Source: DATDPM01 sp963841995
Lineage (GTDB): Bacteria > Pseudomonadota > Alphaproteobacteria > DATDPM01
Assembly: GCA_963841995.1 (NCBI GenBank)
Contig: CAWJEX010000005.1
Location: forward strand, 1-64,000
DNA length: 64,000 nt
Direction of reading: 5' to 3'
Position 1 is the stretch's first letter. Each line of letters begins with the position of its first letter. Below, one piece after another: positions 26,029 through 35,913 of the stretch. The position numbers and the translations under genes were made by a program. The notes beneath the pieces were generated by a model, which worked only from the letters and a program-made list of their open reading frames with translations, was not told where the DNA came from and ran no database searches.

Positions 26029-26622
26029 ATGAGTCACGCCTCCGATGACCGGAAAACGATCAAGCGCACAGGCCCATCGCCCAAAATCCTGACGATCGGC
26101 CATTCGACTCATCCGATTGATGAATTCATCGCTCTATTGCGCGCCCACGGCGTCACGGACCTGATCGACGTGCGCACCGTGCCGCGCTCGCGGCACAATC
26201 CGCAATTCAATCGCGACCGCCTGCCGGCCTCGCTTGCGCGAGCCGGAATCGAGTATGTCCACAGGCCAGATTTGGGCGGATTGCGCCATCCGCGCAAGGA
26301 CTCCCGCAATACCGGCTGGCGGAACTTAGGATTTCGCGGCTTCGCGGATTATATGGAGAGGCCGGAATTCACGGCGGCGCTGGCATCGCTGATGGCGCGG
26401 GCTGAGCAATCCCGTATGGCAATCATGTGTGCCGAGGCGGTGCCGTGGCGCTGCCATCGCTCGCTGATCGCCGACGCACTGACCGCCCGCGGCATCCCGG
26501 TCGGACACATCATGAACGAGCACCCCGCGGAGCTTCACCGCCTGACACCTTTTGCCCGAAACGAGGCAGGCAATGTCACCTACCCGCCCGAAGCCGAGAA
26601 CGAACAAGGGCGGCTGTTCTAG
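26029..26622 (+). CDS. DUF488 family protein
   Basis: A 197-residue cytosolic protein of the DUF488 family, whose function is not established. Signature blocks are ILTIGHSTHPIDEFIALLRA, DLIDVRTVPRSRHNPQFN, YVHRPDLGGLRHP and the C-terminal AIMCAEAVPWRCHRSLIADA with a conserved Cys-x-E and Cys-H-R. The C-terminus has an additional approximately 40 residues that are charged. It begins 9 nt after the oxidoreductase, so the two are one transcription unit. Confidence 0.85.
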   Translation: MSHASDDRKTIKRTGPSPKILTIGHSTHPIDEFIALLRAHGVTDLIDVRTVPRSRHNPQFNRDRLPASLARAGIEYVHRPDLGGLRHPRKDSRNTGWRNLGFRGFADYMERPEFTAALASLMARAEQSRMAIMCAEAVPWRCHRSLIADALTARGIPVGHIMNEHPAELHRLTPFARNEAGNVTYPPEAENEQGRLF

Positions 26623-26655
26623 GATCGCGTTGCCGAATCAATAAGGCCCGCCGAA

Positions 26656-28104
26656 TTAATAAGGTCCCCGGCTCGCGCTGTCGGCGGCGAGCACGTCGAA
26701 AGCGATGCTGATGCGCTGCTCCTTGGTTTCGATCGGAATCGTGCGATGGAAGAGATAAGAGGGAAAGAGAATCATCAATCCCTCTTTCGGCTGGTACAGT
26801 TTCAGTTCGGGTTCCGCCGTGGCGAACATATTGTCTTGCGGCCGGCCGAATTCGATCCAGCCCGCTTGCGGGTCCCAGGGCGGCGGATTCATGACCGGAA
26901 TTTTCACGTAGTAAACGCCGGAAAGCCACGCCGCAGGATGAATATGCGGCATCTGGTGGCCCTGGACGTCCATGACAACCGCCCAGGATTGAAGTTTCCA
27001 TTTCGCCGGTTTAGCGGCAAACCAAGGATGCGTAACATCGCTCGGGACCTCGCGGAAAAAATCGGTGACCGCAGCGCGAATAGCGGATTCGAGAGCCGCG
27101 ACTGCCGGACCCGGATTGACCAAAATATCCCCGGTATGGCCGCCAAATTTTGTGGCGTGACCCGATTTCTCGAAGACCAAAGTCGGGTGATTGCGGACTT
27201 CTTCTGCCAACGCCGCGTTGAAGCGACTAAGATCGGCATGTCCGGCGGGTACCGCGATTTCGACGGGGCGCATGAACCGATCCATGCCGAGAAGCGCATG
27301 GGCATCGTCCCGGCGGCCTAATTCGTGAAGTGCCACGATCTTCGATGAAATCATGCGGCGATTGCCGGGATCGCTTTCGAATGCGCCGTCGCACGCATCG
27401 ACCAGCGCCTGCGGCTGGCGGTTCTCCATCAACAAGGTGGTAATCGCGAACAAAGCCGAGTCATGATCCGGCTTCGCTTCGATGGCGCGGCGGAAAGCGG
27501 CCAAAGCCTCGTCCTTCCGTTTCAGGGTGAATAGAGCGTTGCCAAGCCGGAAATGCGCTTCAGCATGTTTCGGATCTCTGGCAACGATTTTCGCAAAAAC
27601 GGCGGCGGCATCCTGAAGTCGTCCGAGCAACACCAGCACGTTGCCATAAGACAGCTGCCAATCCAGGGCTTCGGGGCGAAGCTCGGCCGCGCGCTGCAAG
27701 GGCGCCAGGGCTTCTTTGTATCGACCTTTGGCCTGCAGCAAGGCCCCTAATTTTTGATGCGGCTCGGGATAATCCGGCTTCAACGCGATGGCCTGGCGAT
27801 AGGCGGCGAGTGCGGCCTCAATATCGCCGGCCGCCTCGAAGGCGGTGCCGAGATTCGAAACGAAATTCGGATTTTCGCCCTTCAGCGCGATCGCCCGGCG
27901 AATGAGATTGATGGCCTCCTTGGGTTTGCCCGATTGGCGCGTGACGATGCCCAACAAATGCAGGGCGTCGGCATTCTCCGGCTCGACTTCGAGAACCTGC
28001 CGGTAGATCGCCGCCGCTTCCGCGCGCTTGCCCGCTCGAAAAAGCCCAGCGGCCCTTGCCATCGCGTCTCGCGTGGTTATGCGCTTTTCGGAAGAAACCA
28101 CCAT
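26656..28104 (-). CDS. TPR-repeat protein with C-terminal 2OG-Fe(II) oxygenase-like domain
   Basis: A protein of 482 residues. Residues about 12-260 are tetratricopeptide repeats, for example AAAIYRQVLEVEPENADALH and AAFRRAIEAKPDHDSALFAI, forming a protein-binding superhelix. Residues about 290-478 resemble the putative 2OG-Fe(II) oxygenase family (PF13759 type): HQMPHIHPAAWLSGVYYVKI supplies iron-ligand histidines, LILFPSYLFHRTIPIE the distal histidine, and EQRISIAFDV the basic residue for 2-oxoglutarate. Prolyl- or aspartyl-hydroxylase-like modification of a partner is plausible but unproven. No signal peptide is present. It is a single gene on the minus strand, convergent with DUF488. Confidence 0.8.
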   Translation of the reverse strand: MVVSSEKRITTRDAMARAAGLFRAGKRAEAAAIYRQVLEVEPENADALHLLGIVTRQSGKPKEAINLIRRAIALKGENPNFVSNLGTAFEAAGDIEAALAAYRQAIALKPDYPEPHQKLGALLQAKGRYKEALAPLQRAAELRPEALDWQLSYGNVLVLLGRLQDAAAVFAKIVARDPKHAEAHFRLGNALFTLKRKDEALAAFRRAIEAKPDHDSALFAITTLLMENRQPQALVDACDGAFESDPGNRRMISSKIVALHELGRRDDAHALLGMDRFMRPVEIAVPAGHADLSRFNAALAEEVRNHPTLVFEKSGHATKFGGHTGDILVNPGPAVAALESAIRAAVTDFFREVPSDVTHPWFAAKPAKWKLQSWAVVMDVQGHQMPHIHPAAWLSGVYYVKIPVMNPPPWDPQAGWIEFGRPQDNMFATAEPELKLYQPKEGLMILFPSYLFHRTIPIETKEQRISIAFDVLAADSASRGPY

Positions 28105-28684
28105 TAAATTGGTCCCCCAATAACAATTCCGATGGCTCGGGGCTGCGACGCTATAACGTCCGCCCGCCGGCGATCAATGCGGCGCCCAGCGTTGAAGCAG
28201 CCCAGCTGGCACAAAGCGTCAATATTATCGAGCCACAGTTTTAACCGCGCGTTGATGCCGGCTTACCCCGGGCTGTCCCCATCGAGTTCCTCCAAGCTAC
28301 ATAGACGCATTAGCCATAGCGACTAAGAATTATTCGTATTTGCGCCCCTGCGGGTGCTCGGTATCTAGAGCACCATAAATGCGAACGATTCTTAACTCCT
28401 TGATCGGCGCCGACCATTATGCTCTCAGGAGGACGGCGAAATTCGACTCACTCTTAGCGGAATCAGCAATGCTGAAACGTCTTATCTCTTTGTTTCAGCA
28501 AGATTTCTTTGTGCTGTTGGCGCCGCTTATCATGGCCCGCCGGCGTGCCGCGGCGGCTGCGGCGGGCTGCCGCTACGCCCTTGGCTAAGGCAGCAACTCC
28601 CGATTCAATCTGGATCGTCATAAGGCCTGTCTCGCGGCCCTGGAGCCGTTTCAACAAGCGATGCGGCGCTAAAATCGGCGGAGA
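28105..28684. other. Intergenic region with two hairpins, no convincing gene
   Basis: About 580 bases. A small open frame at 28379-28588 has low-complexity Ala/Arg content and no ribosome-binding site and is not called. Two inverted repeats stand out: GCTGAAAC at 28471-28478 with 28492-28499 (13-nt loop) and GCCCGCCG at 28535-28542 with 28560-28567 (17-nt loop). Neither is followed by a clear T run. It could include the promoter of the TPR gene at its left end. Confidence 0.35.
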
Positions 28685-29617
28685 CTATTTCGGGAGTTCG
28701 GACACCGGAATTCCCTTACCGAGCTTGGCTTGTCCCGCAACCAGACGATCCGCCTCGACCGGAACGGTGGCGAGCGTGTGCCCGTCGTAATTGAGCAACC
28801 GCAGGGAAAAACCGCCCATTTTCCCGGGGTCCGAAATTTTATCCAGCGACCAGATGCTTTCCGGATTCTCCGGCGAGCCGGATGCCGGTTCATGTCCCGA
28901 TTTCTGGGATTTCGCGTCGACCCAGACCAGCTTCGCTTCGTGCGACAAACCGGTATTCATGTCGTCCTTATTGTCCGCCGTCTTGATTTCGAGCCGCGAC
29001 ATGGTGCCGTTCAAATCGCCATAGGACAGATATCCGACAACCCCGGCATTGGCGGCCGCTTCGTCAACCACACCGTCGAAAGCCGCCCAGCGGATCAGGC
29101 GCGGTTTGGAATTCGGCGCCTCCGCCCAGGCCGAAGATCCGGCTTCACTGTCGCCGGTCGCCCGAAAAAGCAGCTTTCCGTCCTCGAGCGAGCGGATCGA
29201 ATGAATGGTCGGCCCAGCGCAGCAGCCGGGCTGGCTGATATCGAAATAGGTTTCACCCAGAATTTCGCCCTCCGAACCCGGATCGGAAAACGACGATAAG
29301 CGGTTCGGCGTCTCGCCGGAGAGATCGTCGACGATGACCGAAACCGTCGACGAAGGATCGTCACCTTCGGCATCGGTGCGCTTCGTCACATCGGTGGTGA
29401 CGGTGGCCAGCCGCGGCAAATAGCGCTCGCCATTATAGACGCCGTAAGGAATGAGCTCCGCATTGCGCGAATGCATCACGACCGTGCCGTCGGATTTGAT
29501 ATCGACCGTCGCCGATGAATTGGCCTTCGCCTCGTGATGCCCGTCCGCGGCGAAAGCCGGGCCAGCCATGGCCAATCCGGCGACGACGGCGAACGCGAAT
29601 GAACGATTGGGAATCAT
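28685..29617 (-). CDS. Secreted protein of unknown function
   Basis: About 310 residues with a clear Sec signal (MIPNRSFAFAVVAGLAMAGP then AFAADG, cleavage after AFA). The mature protein is acidic and rich in beta-type segments and Asp/Ser/Gly: SSATVDIKSDGTVVMHS, YFDISQPGCCAGPTIHS with a Cys-Cys pair, and GGFSLRLLNYDGHTLATVPV. No family is recognised. The start at 29617 gives an intact signal peptide; the frame is open further upstream without signal character. It lies 10 nt downstream of the SDR gene on the same strand. Confidence 0.6.
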   Translation of the reverse strand: MIPNRSFAFAVVAGLAMAGPAFAADGHHEAKANSSATVDIKSDGTVVMHSRNAELIPYGVYNGERYLPRLATVTTDVTKRTDAEGDDPSSTVSVIVDDLSGETPNRLSSFSDPGSEGEILGETYFDISQPGCCAGPTIHSIRSLEDGKLLFRATGDSEAGSSAWAEAPNSKPRLIRWAAFDGVVDEAAANAGVVGYLSYGDLNGTMSRLEIKTADNKDDMNTGLSHEAKLVWVDAKSQKSGHEPASGSPENPESIWSLDKISDPGKMGGFSLRLLNYDGHTLATVPVEADRLVAGQAKLGKGIPVSELPK

Positions 29618-29627
29618 GGTGGGAGCC

Positions 29628-30311
29628 TTACCAGGGGATCTCCTTGCCATCATAGCTCCAAAACCGCCCAGCGTCCTTCAGCCCCAACCGGCCGATCATC
29701 TTGCGCATACCCGACACGCTCTTCTCGACTCCGGTCGGGGCTCCCGCCCCACCCATATCGGTCTGAACCCATCCGGGATGGATAACCGCGGCGGTGATGC
29801 CGCGCGGTGCCAGATCGATCGCCAGGCTTTTGACCGCGGCATTGAGTGCCGCCTTGCTCGACCGGTAAATATAGGCGCCGCCGCTCGTATTATCATCGAT
29901 GCTGCCCATCTTGCTGGTGATCGCCACCATGATTTTCTGGGCGCTTCTCGCCACGTTCTCGACGAAAGCACGGGATACGTAGATGGGCGCCATGCAGTTG
30001 ACGCGAAGCGTTTCCATCCAGACTTCGGGATCGAGCGATTTCAAATTCTGCGGCCCTGCGCCGTAAATCCCGGCATTGTTGATCAGGACGTCCAGCGACT
30101 CATTCGTCAGTTTACGAGCCAAATTCTCGATGGTGTCGAAATCGCCGACATCCAGCGCCTCGATGCGAATGTCGCCCTTAAGCGCCCCCAAATCGTCGGC
30201 ACGCGAAGGATCGCGGCAAACGGCAACGACCCACCAGCCATCGGCCGCATATTGGCGCACGAATTCGAGCCCGATACCCCGATTGGCGCCGGTGATGAAG
30301 ACGCTTGGCAT
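29628..30311 (-). CDS. Short-chain dehydrogenase/reductase (SDR)
   Basis: An NAD(P)-dependent oxidoreductase of 227 residues, classical SDR type. Landmarks are the cofactor loop FITGANRGIGLEFVRQYA, the aspartate in ALDVGDFDTIENLA, NNAGIY, catalytic serine in AITSKMGSIDD, and YRSSKAALN with Tyr and Lys four residues apart. The C-terminal PGWVQTDMGG segment is the family's lid start. The overall pattern is like C-factor/CsgA-type SDRs. The substrate is not predictable. It precedes the secreted protein gene closely, and tRNA-Leu lies upstream on the same strand. Confidence 0.85.
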   Translation of the reverse strand: MPSVFITGANRGIGLEFVRQYAADGWWVVAVCRDPSRADDLGALKGDIRIEALDVGDFDTIENLARKLTNESLDVLINNAGIYGAGPQNLKSLDPEVWMETLRVNCMAPIYVSRAFVENVARSAQKIMVAITSKMGSIDDNTSGGAYIYRSSKAALNAAVKSLAIDLAPRGITAAVIHPGWVQTDMGGAGAPTGVEKSVSGMRKMIGRLGLKDAGRFWSYDGKEIPW

Positions 30312-30396
30312 GCCGCTCTCCCTTGCTGTGACCGTGCGGGACTCGATTCATGTCCAGCACGCCTGCGGTTTAGGAAAACGGAGATATGGTGAGAAA

Positions 30397-30483
30397 TGGT
30401 GCGGTTGAGAAGACTCGAACTTCCACGGGAGTTACCCCACAGCGACCTCAACGCTGCGCGTCTACCAGTTCCGCCACAACCGC
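30397..30483 (-). tRNA. tRNA-Leu (GAG)
   Basis: A class II tRNA with a long variable arm, on the minus strand. Acceptor GCGGTTG pairs with CAACCGC, the anticodon stem CAGCG/CGCTG surrounds GAG, and the T arm GTTCGAGTC is canonical. The variable arm (TGGGGTAACTCCCGTG region) is as expected for leucine. CCA is encoded at 30397-30399. Confidence 0.95.
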
Positions 30484-30580
30484 ATTGTGATGGGGGATAC
30501 TATAAGCAAGAGAGGGCCTCCCTTGCCAATTGTCTTGGCGGGGAATACCAAATGATCCGGCCCCGATCAAGCCGGGAAGC

Positions 30581-31247
30581 ATGGTAAACTCCGACCGAAG
30601 CCCCGCGCCGGAATGGCGCATCAGCGCCGGCCTCATCCCTTATACCGAGGCGGTGGCCGAGATGGAGGCCCGCGTGGCCGCCATTGCCGCAGGCCAAGCG
30701 CCTGAGCTGATCTGGCTGCTCGAACATCCGCCGCTTTATACGGCAGGAACCAGCGCCAAGGCCGAGGAGCTTTTGACCCCCGATTTGCTGCCGGTTTATC
30801 CATCCGGGCGGGGCGGCCGCTACACCTACCATGGGCCCGGGCAACGAATCGCCTATGCCATGCTGAATTTGCGCCAGCGCGATCTAGGGCTCCGCGCCTA
30901 TTCCCAGACCCTGGAATCCTGGGCCATTGCCACGCTTGCCAAATTCGGAGTTGCCGGCGAACGCCGAGCCGGCCGAGTTCGGCATTTGGGTTCCGCGGGA
31001 TCACGGCCGCGAAGACAAAATCGCCGCCATTGGCGTCCGCGTACGCCACGGCGTCGCCTATCACGGATTGTCGATCAATCTCGACCCGGATTTGAAAAAT
31101 TACCGTGGAATCGTTCCCTGCGGGATTCCCGAGGACGCGACTCTCGGGGTGACATCGCTTGCCGATCTTGGCGTCAAGGCGCACCTGCGCGACGTCGATG
31201 CCGCCCTGATGGCGTGTTTCGAGGGCCTGTTTCCGGCGACTGGTTAG
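30581..31247 (+). CDS. lipB: Octanoyl-(acyl-carrier-protein):protein transferase, one frameshift
   Basis: Transfers octanoate from ACP to the lipoyl domains of 2-oxoacid dehydrogenases, the first step of lipoate synthesis. The first part has LIWLLEHPPLYTAGTSAKAE and GRGGRYTYHGPGQRIAYAML. A break near 30958-30962 shifts the frame, and the rest reads AEFGIWVPRDHG, EDKIAAIGVRVRHG with the catalytic lysine, then YRGIVPCGIPEDATLGVTSL with the nucleophilic cysteine. The repaired protein is about 221 residues, normal for LipB. An extra A in CGAACG would explain it; here the site is GACGC, not GANTC. It is convergent with acylphosphatase, overlapping by 4 nt. Confidence 0.88.
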
Positions 31248-31537
31248 ACGGTTGGCGACTGGCGAAAGCCCGGTCCGCGGGCCTCGCTTTCGTCAACCTC
31301 TCCCACATTGACGCGACTGACCTGGGCGCGTGGCGGGCCGGTACGGCACGCGGCGACCAATTCGTCCACTTTAGCCGCCGGGCCGGAAATCACCGCCTCG
31401 ACGCTGCCGTCGAACCGGTTGCGAACCCACCCGTCGAGGCCGCGCTTCGTCGCTTCGCCGACCGTCCAGGCCCGATAGAAGACGCCTTGGACCTGCCCGA
31501 AGATTTTCAGACGAACCGTTTTGCGCTCCGCCGCCAT
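31244..31537 (-). CDS. acyP: Acylphosphatase
   Basis: Hydrolyses the carboxyl-phosphate bond of acyl phosphates. The 97-residue ferredoxin-like fold contains the family signature GQVQGVFYRAWTVGEA with catalytic Arg23, and LDGWVRNRFDGSVEAVISGP with the catalytic asparagine. It follows pccA on the same strand after 43 nt and may be co-transcribed with the carboxylase operon. The physiological role is obscure in most bacteria. Confidence 0.9.
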   Translation of the reverse strand: MAAERKTVRLKIFGQVQGVFYRAWTVGEATKRGLDGWVRNRFDGSVEAVISGPAAKVDELVAACRTGPPRAQVSRVNVGEVDESEARGPGFRQSPTV

Positions 31538-31580
31538 GCCGCCCTATCGCGCGTGGGATTTTGGCGTATCCAACAGCCGG

Positions 31581-33566
<1,986 letters not shown>

Positions 33567-33573
33567 CAGGCAG

Positions 33574-35106
33574 CTAGAGCGGAATGTTCGCGTGCTTCTT
33601 CCAAGGATTCTTGACCTGCTTGTTGCGAAGCATGGCCAGTGAACGGCAAATCCGCCGGCGGGTCGAATGCGGCATGACCACGTCGTCGATAAAGCCGCGA
33701 TGCCCGGCGATGAACGGATTGGCGAATTTCTGACGGTATTCCTCGGTGCGCTCTTCGATCTTCTTGGGATCGCCGAGATCGCTGCGGAAAATGATTTCGA
33801 CCGCGCCCTTCGGGCCCATCACTGCGATTTCCGCCGTTGGCCAGGCGAAGTTGACGTCGCCGCGCAAATGCTTCGAGCTCATGACATCGTAGGCCCCGCC
33901 ATAGGCTTTGCGGGTGATGACGGTGACCTTGGGCACGGTGGCTTCGCAAAACGCATAAAGCAGTTTTGCGCCGTGCTTGATGATGCCGCCAAATTCCTGG
34001 GCCGTACCGGGCAAGAATCCCGGCACATCGACGAAGGTAACGATCGGGATGCTGAAGCAATCGCAAAAGCGGACGAAGCGCGCCGCCTTGATCGACGAGG
34101 CGATGTCGAGACAGCCGGCCAGCACCATCGGCTGATTGGCGACGATGCCGATGGTCGAACCTTCCATGCGCGCAAAGCCGGTCAGGATATTCCCGGCATA
34201 GCCCGGCTGCACCTCGAAGAAGTCGCCGTCGTCGACGATCTTGAGAATTAACTCCTTCATGTCATAGGGCTTGTTCGGATTGGCTGGGATCAGCGTATCC
34301 AGCAATTCCTCATCGCGGTCGGCAGGGTCCGAAGTCTGGCGCACCGGCGGTTTCTCGCGATTATTCGCCGGCAGGAAATCCATGAACCGGCGAACCTGCA
34401 GCAGCGCCTCGACGTCGTTTTCGAAGGCAAGATCGGCAACGCTCGATTTCGTCGTGTGGGTAACGGCGCCGCCCAGTTCCTCATGGGTCACCGTTTCATG
34501 GGTGACGGTTTTGACGACGTCGGGACCGGTCACGAACATGTAAGACGTATCGCGGACCATAAAGATGAAATCGGTCATCGCCGGGGAGTAGACCGCGCCG
34601 CCCGCGCACGGACCCATGATCAGCGAGATCTGCGGAATCACACCCGAAGCTTCGACATTGCGTTGGAAGACCTGGGCGTAGCCGGCCAGTGATGCCACAC
34701 CTTCCTGAATTCGGGCACCGCCGGAATCGTTGAGGCCGATGACCGGCGCGCCGACATGCATCGCCTGATCCATGATCTTGGCGATCTTTTCCGCATGAGG
34801 CTCCGACAGCGAACCGCCGAAGACCGTGAAATCCTGGCTGAACACGAAAATAAGGCGCCCGGAAATCGTGCCATAGCCAGTGACGACCCCATCGCCCGGG
34901 ATTTTCTGGTCATCCATCCCGAAATCGGTGCAGCGATGCTCGACGAACATGTCCCATTCTTCGAAGGACCCGGGATCGAGCAGCAACTCGATGCGTTCGC
35001 GGGCGCTCAGCTTGCCCTTGGCATGTTGCGCTTCGACCCGCCGGACACCGCCGCCAAGCCGGGCGCGGTCACGCTTTTCTTCCAATTGACGCAGGATTTC
35101 TTGCAT
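33574..35106 (-). CDS. pccB: Propionyl-CoA carboxylase beta subunit (carboxyltransferase)
   Basis: Carboxyltransferase of 510 residues acting with PccA. Conserved pieces: KLSARERIELLLDPGSFEEW at the start, SQDFTVFGGSLSEPHAEKIA, GLNDSGGARIQEGVASLAGY (first oxyanion glycine loop), MGPCAGGAVYSPAMTDFIFM, and in the C-terminal crotonase half FVDVPGFLPGTAQEFGGIIKHGAKLLYA and KAYGGAYDVMSSKHL (given here in part). The motif set is that of PccB rather than AccD. Start ATG 35106 is the first gene of the pccB-pccA-acyP unit; about 100 nt separates it from atp12. Confidence 0.92.
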   Translation of the reverse strand: MQEILRQLEEKRDRARLGGGVRRVEAQHAKGKLSARERIELLLDPGSFEEWDMFVEHRCTDFGMDDQKIPGDGVVTGYGTISGRLIFVFSQDFTVFGGSLSEPHAEKIAKIMDQAMHVGAPVIGLNDSGGARIQEGVASLAGYAQVFQRNVEASGVIPQISLIMGPCAGGAVYSPAMTDFIFMVRDTSYMFVTGPDVVKTVTHETVTHEELGGAVTHTTKSSVADLAFENDVEALLQVRRFMDFLPANNREKPPVRQTSDPADRDEELLDTLIPANPNKPYDMKELILKIVDDGDFFEVQPGYAGNILTGFARMEGSTIGIVANQPMVLAGCLDIASSIKAARFVRFCDCFSIPIVTFVDVPGFLPGTAQEFGGIIKHGAKLLYAFCEATVPKVTVITRKAYGGAYDVMSSKHLRGDVNFAWPTAEIAVMGPKGAVEIIFRSDLGDPKKIEERTEEYRQKFANPFIAGHRGFIDDVVMPHSTRRRICRSLAMLRNKQVKNPWKKHANIPL

Positions 35107-35208
35107 GGGGACCCCCGGGGAAATGCCGTGAAATTCTGGGCACGGGCGTGCCCTATTGCAACAAATTTACGACGCGAGGACAGGCCGGCGGCTGGAACGG
35201 CGCCGGAA

Positions 35209-35913
35209 TCAGGCGCGGCACAATTCCATGAAACGGGCGGCCGAGGCAAGCTCCCGGGCCAGCTGCTCCCGTCTGGCGGCATAAACAGGATCGAGGCCCC
35301 AGCGTCCGGCCTGGTACGATTCCTCGGTCTGCGACAGGCCCAGCGCCTCCCGCGCGTCGATACGCCCTTCAGCCAAGGCAAGGGCCAGCACGAGTGATCC
35401 ACAATTTTTGATTGTGGAATAGAGTGCCGTTAGCATCATGTCGTCGAACGAAGCCGCGGCGGTTTTCAATTTGGCAACCCCTGCCGGATCTTGGGCAACC
35501 GGCATGATCCCGGCACCGACCCGCAATTCAGCACCGAAGCGCTCCCGCACCCATTGCAACATCGGGTCGGAAGCCGCTGCCTGGGCTCTCACGAGATCTT
35601 CCGGCTCATTAGCACGATAGCAAACGAGATCGCTTTCGGCATAAGCGGCGATGTCAGCGATGATGTCTTGGCGGCCGGCCTTCACCCGGTCGATGGCGGC
35701 ATTGGCCAAGCGGGTCAGCGGCATCGATTCAGGGACCAGTTCGGCTCCCTGGGCCCGAAATTCCCCGGCAATCGCCTCGGCCAGCGGCCGTGTCGGCACA
35801 ATTAACTCCGCCCCCGCTGGGGTGCGGGCGGGACGGCCGTCGAGGGCAATACCGAAGCGTTCTCCCCGCACCGCCACTTCGGCCGCGCGGTAACGCCGCT
35901 TCGTCTTGATCAA
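35209..35913 (-). CDS. ATP12-family F1-ATPase assembly chaperone
   Basis: A 234-residue homolog of mitochondrial ATP12 (ATPAF2), which in eukaryotes protects the F1 alpha subunit during assembly. Typical segments are KRRYRAAEVAVRGERFGIAL, LDGRPARTPAGAELIVPTRP, MPLTRLANAAIDRV, YAESDLVCYRANEPEDLVR and YSTIKNCGSLVLALAL. It is a hallmark of Alphaproteobacteria. Start is TTG at 35913, overlapping the AsmA stop (TTGA), which implies translational coupling. It is the last gene of a six-gene operon. Confidence 0.9.
   Translation of the reverse strand: MIKTKRRYRAAEVAVRGERFGIALDGRPARTPAGAELIVPTRPLAEAIAGEFRAQGAELVPESMPLTRLANAAIDRVKAGRQDIIADIAAYAESDLVCYRANEPEDLVRAQAAASDPMLQWVRERFGAELRVGAGIMPVAQDPAGVAKLKTAAASFDDMMLTALYSTIKNCGSLVLALALAEGRIDAREALGLSQTEESYQAGRWGLDPVYAARREQLARELASAARFMELCRA

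Noticed and set aside
28379..28588. Small protein of 69 codons
   Set aside because: No ribosome-binding site, low-complexity Ala/Arg segment, and overlap with a hairpin-forming region.
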